A DNA stretch of 39,278 nt from JBBUX01 sp037445775 (GTDB lineage Bacteria; Actinomycetota; Coriobacteriia; Anaerosomatales; PHET01): the NCBI GenBank assembly GCA_037445775.1, contig JBBIJX010000012.1:1-39278 (forward strand), written 5' to 3'. The stretch's first letter is position 1. Each line of letters opens with the position of its first letter. A model generated the notes under the pieces. It saw nothing but the letters and a program-made list of their open reading frames with translations. It was not told the DNA's origin and ran no database searches. Of this stretch, positions 24,748-31,675 are shown piece by piece. The position numbers were made by a program, and so were the translations under genes.

Positions 24748-24945
24748 CTAGCCCAATCCCAGGTTCTTCTTGATCACCTTGGCGTCTGAAGAGTTGACCT
24801 CAGTCTCCTGACGGAAGCCGCGCTTGCGCTTCGGACTCTTCTTCTCAAGGATATGGCTCTTGAACGCTTTGCCCCGCATGACCTTGCCGGTGCCGGTGAC
24901 ACGGAACCGCTTCGCGGTGGACTTGTGGGTCTTCTGCTTCGGCAT
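24748..24945 (-). CDS. rpmI: 50S ribosomal protein L35
   Basis: A 65-residue L35, MPKQKTHKSTAKRFRVTGTG at the start and the lysine-rich KAFKSHILEKKSPKRKR core typical of the family. A strong GGAGGTA ribosome-binding site precedes the ATG. It sits 15 bases after infC. Confidence 0.98.
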   Translation of the reverse strand: MPKQKTHKSTAKRFRVTGTGKVMRGKAFKSHILEKKSPKRKRGFRQETEVNSSDAKVIKKNLGLG

Positions 24946-24960
24946 CGTGGGCGTACCTCC

Positions 24961-25536
24961 CTATTCGCTCTCTTCCGCCTCGCCGGCGGGAGTATCCTTC
25001 GCGGGCTGCTCCTTGGCTTCCTTCTTCTTCAGCGGCGCGAGCAGCATGTGCATGTTGCGGCCCTCGAGCTTGGGCTGCGTCTCGATGATGGCGAGCTCCG
25101 CAAGCTCACCGGCGAGTTTCTCGAGGATGTTCAATCCCAGTTCCGGATGGGCCATCTCGCGGCCCCGGAACATGATGGTGACCTTGACCTTCGCACCGGC
25201 GTCGAGGAAGCGCAGGATGTGCTTCTTCTTGGTCTCGTAGTCGTGCTTGTCGACCTTGGGCCGGAACTTCATCTCCTTGATCTCGATCTTCGACTGGTTC
25301 TTGCGAGCCGCCTTCTCCTTCATCGACTGCTCGTATTTGAACTTGCCGAAGTCCATGATCTTGCAGACTGGCGGATCAGCGTTCGGCGCGATCTCGACGA
25401 GGTCGAACCCCTGCTCGTCCGCGATTCTCAGTGCGTCGGGCATCGCGAAGATGCCGAGCTGACTTCCGTCGAAGCCGATGAGCCGGCACTTCGACGCGCG
25501 TATGCGCTCGTTGAGCCTGTACTCCGTGCTGCTGAT
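24961..25536 (-). CDS. infC: translation initiation factor IF-3
   Basis: A 191-residue IF-3, if the rare ATC at 25536 is the start. The protein then begins ISSTEYRLNERIRASKCRLI, matching the family's N-terminal domain, and the C-domain carries KMKFRP-like EIKEMKFRPKVDKHDY and VTIMFRGREMAHPELG. An acidic/Lys-rich tail (last 25 residues) extends it slightly beyond the usual 170-180. GGAGGTG lies just upstream of the ATC. The only ATG in frame (25578) has no ribosome-binding site, and longer frames run through the attenuator hairpin. IF-3 genes are known for AUU/AUC/AUA starts that IF-3 itself discriminates against, giving autoregulation; CTG at 25542 is an alternative. Confidence 0.93.
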   Translation of the reverse strand: MSSTEYRLNERIRASKCRLIGFDGSQLGIFAMPDALRIADEQGFDLVEIAPNADPPVCKIMDFGKFKYEQSMKEKAARKNQSKIEIKEMKFRPKVDKHDYETKKKHILRFLDAGAKVKVTIMFRGREMAHPELGLNILEKLAGELAELAIIETQPKLEGRNMHMLLAPLKKKEAKEQPAKDTPAGEAEESE

Positions 25537-25764
25537 GGGCAGTTCACCTCCACCTTCTGCGGCCGCCTCGGCGACCATCGTCCAACAAACGAAAACTCCC
25601 GAACGGCGTCGGCCGACGGGAGCATGCAATTCACCGAACGGCCCTCAGGCCTTCGGTGTTCTCTCTCATCGACCAGGCAGCTGCCGCGTGCGACGCCGCT
25701 CAGGTGGGGACCGGTCTCGCCCACTTGAGGGCGGGGTCCCGCTTGTCAGCGGTATTCGGTTAGC
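25537..25764 (-). promoter_or_regulatory. infC operon leader with attenuator terminator
   Basis: The untranslated leader between the promoter and infC contains three stable hairpins on the minus strand. The first has GGGACC/GGTCCC outer arms with CGCCC/GGGCG inside (about 25740-25706). The second has CACCGAAGGCC pairing with GGCC-TTCGGTG (about 25657-25631). The third has CTCCCG/CGGGAG arms (25622-25596) followed by TTTTCGTTTG, a Rho-independent terminator placed about 50 bases before the infC start. This is the layout of the infC/L20 attenuation leaders known in Gram-positive bacteria, though I cannot assign the specific sensor. Confidence 0.75.
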
Positions 25765-25770
25765 TCGGGG

Positions 25771-25799
25771 ATTGTACCGACGGCGCACGAGGCTGTCCA
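25771..25799 (-). promoter_or_regulatory. infC-rpmI-rplT promoter
   Basis: On the minus strand TGGACA (25799-25794) and TACAAT (25776-25771) are separated by exactly 17 bases; each differs from consensus by one base. It gives a start near 25764 and a leader of about 230 bases. Confidence 0.85.
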
Positions 25800-25835
25800 G
25801 TGAAGCTCTTGTAAGGGCGCGTCCACAGAGCGCGC

Positions 25836-25844
25836 TGCTAGACT
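25836..25844 (+). promoter_or_regulatory. extended -10 of the hydrogenase maturation protease gene (leaderless)
   Basis: TGCTAGACT on the plus strand ends seven bases before the ATG at 25852, and no Shine-Dalgarno sequence is present. This TAnnnT-7-ATG layout is the classic leaderless mRNA arrangement of Actinomycetota. No good -35 is visible. Confidence 0.55.
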
Positions 25845-25851
25845 GGCCCCC

Positions 25852-26283
25852 ATGGAGACGCCACTGGTCATCTGCTACGGCAACGTCGCGAGGGGCGACG
25901 ACGGCGCGGCCCACCGTGTCGCCGAGGTCCTGTCGCACACCGCGGGAGTGCGGGTGGTCCCGGTCCCGCTGCTGGACGTGGCGCTCGCCGAGGAGGTGTC
26001 GTCCTCCAGGGTCGCCATCTTCGTCGACGCCGAGCGGCGCGCCCACCCTCCCGTGCGCGTGACCCGGGTGGTCGAAGCCCCCCTGGACGCCGCGTCGGTC
26101 CACTCGCTGACGCCCGCTGGGCTGCTCTCCCTGGCAAGAGCGCTGTACGGAAGCGCACCCGCGGCGCACCTGGTGACCATCGCCGCTCCGGAGATGGGCC
26201 ACGGCGAAGGACTGTCGGTCACGGCGGAGGCCGCCTCCAGGGAAGCGGCCTCCGTGATCATCACCATGTGCGAGCGGGCCTAG
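25852..26283 (+). CDS. NiFe-hydrogenase maturation protease (M52 family)
   Basis: A 143-residue endopeptidase of the HycI/HybD/FrcD family that removes the C-terminal tail of the hydrogenase large subunit after nickel insertion. It has the hallmark GNVARGDDGAAHRVAE, with Asp16 as first Ni ligand, Asp59 in IFVDAER as second and His84 as the probable third. The length is typical. It is on the opposite strand to, and convergent with, the hydrogenase operon whose large subunit has a 21-residue cleavable tail. Its stop codon is shared with the last gene of that operon through CTAG at 26280-26283. It is probably translated from a leaderless message. Confidence 0.9.
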   Translation: METPLVICYGNVARGDDGAAHRVAEVLSHTAGVRVVPVPLLDVALAEEVSSSRVAIFVDAERRAHPPVRVTRVVEAPLDAASVHSLTPAGLLSLARALYGSAPAAHLVTIAAPEMGHGEGLSVTAEAASREAASVIITMCERA

Positions 26284-26528
26284 CCGAGCTCTCTCCACTG
26301 GCGGCGCTTGTCCGCGGCGCCCATCGCGCCCCACATGTCCAGCACGCGCTGGTCTGCGCAGACGGCGTCCACTAGCCTCAGGTAGTCGTCGCGTGAAGGG
26401 TCGTGTATCGGCACTCTGGCGGAGTTCGAGGCGCTCGCGAAGATCATCGTCCCGACCGCTCCGCCGAACGAATCGTTGAGCGACCGCCTGACGTGCGAAT
26501 CGATGAGTCCCTTGTAATCCAAGGTCAT
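26280..26528 (-). CDS. 82-aa protein of unknown function in the hydrogenase operon
   Basis: The ATG at 26528 shares a base with the stop of the large-subunit gene (TGATG), so it is translationally coupled as the fourth gene of the operon. The protein is soluble, with no signal peptide, membrane helix or metal-binding Cys pair (one Cys only, in VDAVCADQRV). An N-terminal helix-rich part (LDYKGLIDSHVRRSLND) is followed by a Gly/Ala stretch (FGGAVGTMIFASASNSA), then IHDPSRDDYLRLVDAV, and a charged end DKRRQWRELG. I do not recognise the family. A small hydrogenase chaperone or electron-transfer adaptor is conceivable from context only. Confidence 0.7.
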   Translation of the reverse strand: MTLDYKGLIDSHVRRSLNDSFGGAVGTMIFASASNSARVPIHDPSRDDYLRLVDAVCADQRVLDMWGAMGAADKRRQWRELG

Positions 26529-27928
26529 CACCTCGCCTCCAGCCCTTGAGGTCCGGCAAGGATCTCGAATGCGAAGGGCATCCTGCCCACCTCGTGGGTC
26601 GCGCAAGATAGACATGGATCGTACGCGCGGATGCCCAACTCCATCTTGAGCTGCGTGGCTCTGTCCGGCTCGCCGCCAGGTAAGGCCAGACCGCCGACGG
26701 CGTCCATCACCGCGCGGTCGATGGCGACGGTGTTCTGCGTAGTCGCCACGATCAGCCTCGCTGAGGTCACACGCCCGACCGGGTCCGCCTCGTAGTGGTG
26801 GATCAGGGTGCCGCGCGGGGCCTCGACGGCGCCGACACCGACTCCTCCACCGCGCTCGACCTTCACGCGGACGTCATCGGACGAGGTCTCGTCGTCGCGC
26901 AGGATAGCGATCATCCTCTCTATCACGCCCACCAACTCGATCATCCTGGCCCAGTGGTACGCGAGCGACGAGTGCTGAGGACGGCCCAGTTCCGCCCGGA
27001 ACTCCTCGAGCAGCTCCGACGAGCGCGGGCCGGGCATGACATCGGCGAGGTTGACCCTCGGGAGAGGCCCGACCCGGTAGGCGCCGGCCTCGGGCCCCAA
27101 CGCCTTGAGGTAGGGGGCCTTGGCGTAGCTGTTTGGCAAGGTCCGCTCGTCGACATGCTCGGCGTACCGGCCGATCGGGTACTCCGCGATCGTCGCGCCG
27201 TCCGCGCCCGCGGCCGTGACGAGCCCGTCGTACATGTCCAGCGCGCGCCCCGGCCCCAGAATGGCCGCGTAGGGCATCGGCTGCGCAGCGAACCCCTCGT
27301 TCTCAGAGAGGAGCCTCAGCGTGGCCTCCTTGGCCAGCCTCTCAGCCGACAGGGCGTCCTCCAAGGCGACGCGGACGTGGTCGAGCATCTCCATGCGCTC
27401 GGCGCTCGACACGCCTCGGCTCATGCCGCCCGGGATGGCCGTCACGGGATGACCCTGGCCGCCGACGACCTCCACCACGTGCTGTCCGCGCCGGCGAAGG
27501 CCGATCGCCCTGCGGGCCGCCTCGGGGTCCGCCGCCAGCACGCCCAACAGGTCCCTGCTCTGGCCCTCCCCCGTGAGGAAGTCCGGTCCGGCCAGGAAGA
27601 AGAAGTGCAACGCGTGGTCGTGGACGAATCCGGCCAGATGCAGAAGCTCCCTGAGAAGCCTCGCCGGGCGCGGCAACTCGACACCGAACATGGCGTCGAC
27701 GGCCTTCACCGCCGCGACGTGGTGCGACACCGGGCAGATGCCGCACACGCGGCTCGTGACCAGCGGCATCTCCCAGACCATGCGGCCCTCGACCATCTTT
27801 TCGAATCCCCGGAACTCCACCACCTCGAAGTGGGCGTCCTGGACGCGACCGTCGTCCCCGAGGAAGAGCGAGACGCGACCGTGGCCCTCGACCCGCTTGA
27901 TGTTGGGCAGCCTCACGACCTCAGCCAT
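26528..27928 (-). CDS. mvhA: NiFe-hydrogenase large subunit (MvhA/HoxH-like, group 3)
   Basis: A 466-residue catalytic subunit holding the NiFe centre. The N-terminal nickel motif RVCGICPVSHH has Cys62 and Cys65; the C-terminal DPCLSCATH supplies the other two cysteines. Twenty-one residues follow the final His and should be removed by the M52 protease encoded at 25852. The sequence around RAYDPCLSCATH resembles the F420-non-reducing and bidirectional group 3 enzymes, which are cytoplasmic. The ATG at 27928 is preferred to a GTG at 27937 because GGAGG stands eight bases before the ATG. It overlaps the small-subunit gene by eight bases. Confidence 0.93.
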   Translation of the reverse strand: MAEVVRLPNIKRVEGHGRVSLFLGDDGRVQDAHFEVVEFRGFEKMVEGRMVWEMPLVTSRVCGICPVSHHVAAVKAVDAMFGVELPRPARLLRELLHLAGFVHDHALHFFFLAGPDFLTGEGQSRDLLGVLAADPEAARRAIGLRRRGQHVVEVVGGQGHPVTAIPGGMSRGVSSAERMEMLDHVRVALEDALSAERLAKEATLRLLSENEGFAAQPMPYAAILGPGRALDMYDGLVTAAGADGATIAEYPIGRYAEHVDERTLPNSYAKAPYLKALGPEAGAYRVGPLPRVNLADVMPGPRSSELLEEFRAELGRPQHSSLAYHWARMIELVGVIERMIAILRDDETSSDDVRVKVERGGGVGVGAVEAPRGTLIHHYEADPVGRVTSARLIVATTQNTVAIDRAVMDAVGGLALPGGEPDRATQLKMELGIRAYDPCLSCATHEVGRMPFAFEILAGPQGLEAR

Positions 27929-28826
27929 CCTCGCCACCTCCTGCCACGTGCCTGTACGCTTCGGGGAAGATGGACACCGCCATCGAGTAGCGGTAGCTGG
28001 TGCCGATCAGGTCGTCGAGGAACATGATCGCTCCCGCCGGCAGCACCGCGCCGAGCATATCTATCGACTTGCCGCCCTGCTCGAAGTCGGGACGGGAGGG
28101 GCCGTTGCAGCCCCTGCAGGGGACGTTCGCCTTCGTGCAGCGCGAACCGCAGCCTTCGCGGCTCATCGGACCCATGCACATCACTCCCTGCTCGAGGAAG
28201 CACAGCTCAGGATCGATGCGATCAAGCTCCATCAGCGAGTAGACCGCGTCGGAGACGAAGTCGCGCGAGGGGACCAGCATCTTCTCGTGACGGCGGCCGC
28301 ACTCGTGACACAGGTTCCGCCTCGGCGGGGCGCTCAGATCGCCTGCGATGACGCCGGTCAGGGCGGACACGATGTTGGCGGTAGGAGGCGAACACCCCGG
28401 CACCTCGACGTCCACCTCGATGACGTCCGAGAGAGGCCTGACCCGCCCGGTCAGGCGAGGCAACCCCGCGCCCGCCTTCCCAGGCGCGCCGTCGCCGTAC
28501 ACCTCGTCGAGCATGCGGTCGCGATCGAGGAGGTTACGAAGGCCGCCGATGCCGCCCAGGGTGGCGCAGGAGCCCACGGCGACGACCACGGCGGACCGCT
28601 CGCGGATACGCTTGGCGACCTCCTCGTCGTGCGAGTTCGTGATCGCGCCCTCCACCAGCGCCACGTCGCACTCGGGGACGTCTGTGAGCGCCTCGGCGGT
28701 CAGGGGCGACTCGACCAGCTCGACCTTACCGAGTAGGTCGAGCAGCCCCTCGTGAGCGTCGAGGAGCGAGAGGTGGCAGCCTGTGCAGCCGCCCAGCACG
28801 TAGGTCGCGAGTCTCGGTTTGCTCAC
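27921..28826 (-). CDS. mvhG: NiFe-hydrogenase small subunit (MvhG-like)
   Basis: A 301-residue electron-transfer subunit. The proximal cluster motifs are GCTGCHLSLLD (Cys14, Cys17), VGSCATLGG and VPGCSPP. Further C-terminal cysteines, LCHECGRRHE and GCGSRCTKANVPCRGCNG, fit two more FeS clusters, as in cytoplasmic group 3 small subunits. There is no twin-arginine signal, so it acts in the cytoplasm. The GTG start at 28826 overlaps the stop of the upstream gene as GTGA, with GGGAGG upstream. It passes electrons from the NiFe site to the HdrA/MvhD-like fusion protein. Confidence 0.93.
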   Translation of the reverse strand: MSKPRLATYVLGGCTGCHLSLLDAHEGLLDLLGKVELVESPLTAEALTDVPECDVALVEGAITNSHDEEVAKRIRERSAVVVAVGSCATLGGIGGLRNLLDRDRMLDEVYGDGAPGKAGAGLPRLTGRVRPLSDVIEVDVEVPGCSPPTANIVSALTGVIAGDLSAPPRRNLCHECGRRHEKMLVPSRDFVSDAVYSLMELDRIDPELCFLEQGVMCMGPMSREGCGSRCTKANVPCRGCNGPSRPDFEQGGKSIDMLGAVLPAGAIMFLDDLIGTSYRYSMAVSIFPEAYRHVAGGGEDG

Positions 28827-30412
28827 TGGGGGCCTCCCTTCCCGTTCGTGATGGTGCGCAGCGCCGCGTACAGCTCGTTGACCGCCTCGGCGAAGTGCTC
28901 GCCCTCGTGGGGTGAGATGTCGACGATCCTGAGCCTGGCGTCGTCGATGCCGCGCGAGCGGAGCACCGTGCGCAACAGGTTGAGCCTTCGATCCATATCG
29001 AGGTTCCCGATCAGGTTGTGGCAGTGGCCGTCCTTGCAGCGGAACACCATCACCCCGTCGAAGCCCGACCTGAACGCCTCGAGGACGTACAGGGTGTCGA
29101 GCCGTCCCCCGCACGGGATGCGCAGCGGCAGGAACGAGGCTGGGTAGGACATCCCGTCGCGACCGGCGCGGTCACCCGCGGGGTAGCCGCAGCCGCCGCA
29201 CAGGAAACCGAGGACGCGCTCCCCGGACACGTCGGACGAAGCGTAGGACTCGATGGCGGCCGTCAGGTACTCGTGCGGCGACACCACGATGTCGCGGGCT
29301 CCCACCGGGCATCCGACGACGCACTTCCCGCAGCCGCGGCAGCGCCTCGGGTCCACGTGCGACAGTCCGTCCTCGCCAAGCGAACACGCCATGAAGATGC
29401 ATGTCTTAACGCAAGACGCACAGCCGCCGCACAACGTCTCGTCCACGTGGGACGTCTCGACATAGTGCCTGGTAAATGGCTGCGTGAGTCGCATGACGAG
29501 CGCCAGCGCGGCGGAGTCCGCGGCGGCGACCTTCTCGCGAGTGGACGCGTCCTCGGAGCGGACGGGGACCACCATGATCCCGGGATCGACGGTCTCAGAA
29601 GGGTGCGCTTCGGGGTCCAGCGACCGGGCGCGGCCCTCCTCGTCGGTGTCCACACGGAAGTGCGGGCGCAGCTCCTCCACCCACTCCAGGACGTGAGGCT
29701 CGGCCAGCAGGATCCCGCCGACCGCCAACCGGACGTCGCCGTCGGGCGTCTCAAGCACGACCTCGTAGTCCCCGACCCACCCGAGGCCGTCCTTGAGGCT
29801 GGCGCCGTCGACGAACGTGCAGTTCGGGTCCGACAGCAGGTAACCGCCGGTGGCGGACATCTCGTGCCGGCGGGCGTGCCCGGTGCCGCTCTCCCTGTCG
29901 GCGATGATCACCTCGAACCCCAGCTCGAGGAGGCGCGTTGCGGCGACGAACCCCTCGCTGGTCGCTCCCAGGATCAGCACCCTGTGCAACGGCACGGACT
30001 CACGGCTCTCCGCCGGCGGGGAGGTCTTCGCCTGGATGGCGGCGACGCGCACGACGGCCTCGGCCTTGGCCTGAGCGTCAGGGTCGCCTGAATGGGTCAT
30101 GGCCAGCTGGTCGAGCAGGTTGGCGTGTACGATCCGGCTGGGGCTGATCCCGGCGGACACCAGGCGGTCCCTCATGTGGCGGGCGGAGAGCGAACGCCTG
30201 AAGCGCTCAGGGGAGTCACCGGCAAGAACGATCGAATCCAGCCCCACCTGCGAGACGTCCGCGAGGATGGCGTCCACGACCTCCGGCGCGAACAGGTCGT
30301 CCACCACCCTGACGGCGCTGGCCTCCGGGGCGATGGCGTCGGACAGCGCGGACAGGTCCACCACCTCGTCCACGCGGTGTCGACAGCGGGACAGGTATAC
30401 GCCGAGCGGCAT
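28823..30412 (-). CDS. HdrA-like / 2x[4Fe-4S] ferredoxin / MvhD fusion protein
   Basis: A 529-residue FeS protein and first gene of the hydrogenase operon. Residues 1-130 follow the N-terminal domain of heterodisulfide reductase HdrA (GVYLSRC start, VVLAGDSPERFR, AANL-like HANLLDQ) but have lost most of its cysteines. Residues 140-310 look like the HdrA thioredoxin-reductase-like domain with a degenerate nucleotide motif (LGATSEGFVAA). Residues 325-372 form a two-cluster ferredoxin (CGGCASCVKTC; CRGCGKCVVGCP). Residues 398-520 are an MvhD domain with Cys405, Cys408, Cys434, Cys459 and Cys464, which normally carries a [2Fe-2S] cluster between hydrogenase and HdrA. MvhD is a separate protein in methanogens; HdrA-MvhD fusions are known, but a degenerate HdrA part is odd. 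No HdrB or HdrC is in the window. Confidence 0.85.
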   Translation of the reverse strand: MPLGVYLSRCRHRVDEVVDLSALSDAIAPEASAVRVVDDLFAPEVVDAILADVSQVGLDSIVLAGDSPERFRRSLSARHMRDRLVSAGISPSRIVHANLLDQLAMTHSGDPDAQAKAEAVVRVAAIQAKTSPPAESRESVPLHRVLILGATSEGFVAATRLLELGFEVIIADRESGTGHARRHEMSATGGYLLSDPNCTFVDGASLKDGLGWVGDYEVVLETPDGDVRLAVGGILLAEPHVLEWVEELRPHFRVDTDEEGRARSLDPEAHPSETVDPGIMVVPVRSEDASTREKVAAADSAALALVMRLTQPFTRHYVETSHVDETLCGGCASCVKTCIFMACSLGEDGLSHVDPRRCRGCGKCVVGCPVGARDIVVSPHEYLTAAIESYASSDVSGERVLGFLCGGCGYPAGDRAGRDGMSYPASFLPLRIPCGGRLDTLYVLEAFRSGFDGVMVFRCKDGHCHNLIGNLDMDRRLNLLRTVLRSRGIDDARLRIVDISPHEGEHFAEAVNELYAALRTITNGKGGPQ

Positions 30413-30483
30413 GCTCCCTCACCCCTTCCAGACTCACGGGCCGTCACTCATCGGGCTCGATTCGCGCGATGGCGACCAGCCCG

Positions 30484-30510
30484 GGAGGCGCGTAGCCGGC
30501 GCGCATCTCC
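30484..30510 (-). other. stem-loop between cheB and the hydrogenase operon
   Basis: In the 200-base gap, GGAGGCGCG pairs with CGCGC-AT-CTCC (one 2-base bulge). No T run follows. It could be a weak terminator for the chemosensory operon or a leader hairpin for the hydrogenase operon; no strong promoter was identified in 30413-30612, so read-through from cheB is possible. Confidence 0.4.
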
Positions 30511-30612
30511 ACGAGTATCGACATCAAGCGTAGCAACTGTAGTGCCTTCTGGCGGAATCCATGACGCCTCGGGGTACCGCACGGGCGACAGACAGCCGAA
30601 AGGTCGTGCCAA

Positions 30613-31668
30613 TCAGGGACCGGTGACCAAAGACGCCACCTCGGCCGCTATCCTGTCCACCGGCAGGACGGCGCCCGCCGCGCCGATCTCGGCGGCGACC
30701 CGCGGCATGCCGAACACGGTGGAGGTCTCCTCGTCCTGCGCGATGGTGGGAGCGCCGGCGTCCCTCATCTCCTTGAGGCCGTACGCGCCGTCGGCCCCCA
30801 TCCCGGTCAGGATCACTCCGACCGAGTGTCTGCCGTGCGAACGGGCGACCGAGCGGAAGAGAGTGTCAGCCGAAGGGATGTAGAGCTGCCCGGGCTCCGG
30901 GTCGCTGTAGTGCATCGTGGAGCCGCGGACCTCGAGGTTGCGCCCCGTGGGCGCGAAGTAGACGTGACCGGGCTTCATGACCTGCCCGTCCTCGGCGGCC
31001 ACCACCGGCAGCTTGCTCCCGGTCCGCAGCCAGGCCACAAGCCCGGGGATGAACCCATCGGCGATGTGCTGAGCCACCACGATGGGCAACGGGAACTCCG
31101 CGGGCAGACCGCCGAGTACCGACATCAGCGCGGAGGGGCCTCCCGTCGACGAGCCGACGGCCACGATCGCCCGGCCCCCTACGTGGGGCAGCGGGCGCGC
31201 CGTCGCCGCGGCTCCCACCACATCTTCCCGACCGTGCCGCCCCCGGATGTGGGTGATGACCTTCACCCGCGACAGGATCCTCACCTTCCGGATGATCTCA
31301 GAGCCGATGCGCTCGAGCTCGGCCCAATCGCGGGGCTCGGGCTTCTTGACCACCTCGAGCGCGCCGGCGCCGAGCGCGTCGAAGGCGCGGCCCACACCGG
31401 CGCCGTGCACCGATGAGGAGACAACGAGGATGGGAGTGGGATTGAACGCCATGATGCGCTCGACCGCGCGGATCCCGTCCATCCGCGGCATGTGTATGTC
31501 CATCGTCACGAGATCGGGTTTGAGCCGTCCGACGGCGTCCACGGCCTCCTCGCCGTCCACCGCGGTGCCCACGACCTCGATCTCGGGGTCACTCGACAGG
31601 ATCTGTGTCAGCATCTCCCTGGCGACGATGGAATCGTCGACGATCAGAACGCGCACCCGCTCGGGCAT
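30613..31668 (-). CDS. cheB: chemotaxis-type methylesterase/deamidase with receiver domain
   Basis: A 351-residue CheB. The N-terminal receiver (1-125) has the phospho-acceptor Asp57 in TMDIHMPRMDG. The C-terminal methylesterase (about 165-350) has the catalytic triad Ser174 (GSSTGGPSA), His201 (AQHI) and Asp293 (TGMGADGA). It removes methyl groups from receptors once phosphorylated by CheA. It is the last gene of the operon, seven bases after cheA. In Pil-Chp systems the same role is called ChpB. Confidence 0.96.
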   Translation of the reverse strand: MPERVRVLIVDDSIVAREMLTQILSSDPEIEVVGTAVDGEEAVDAVGRLKPDLVTMDIHMPRMDGIRAVERIMAFNPTPILVVSSSVHGAGVGRAFDALGAGALEVVKKPEPRDWAELERIGSEIIRKVRILSRVKVITHIRGRHGREDVVGAAATARPLPHVGGRAIVAVGSSTGGPSALMSVLGGLPAEFPLPIVVAQHIADGFIPGLVAWLRTGSKLPVVAAEDGQVMKPGHVYFAPTGRNLEVRGSTMHYSDPEPGQLYIPSADTLFRSVARSHGRHSVGVILTGMGADGAYGLKEMRDAGAPTIAQDEETSTVFGMPRVAAEIGAAGAVLPVDRIAAEVASLVTGP

Positions 31669-31675
31669 CGGCGTC

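Noticed and set aside
24961..25629. infC starting at the first ATG of the frame (25629)
   Set aside because: This would translate through the attenuator terminator hairpin, and the added residues do not resemble IF-3.
27921..29114. Longer form of the hydrogenase small subunit
   Set aside because: The extra N-terminal part reads through the upstream fusion gene in another frame and has no homology-like features; the GTG at 28826 has a good ribosome-binding site.
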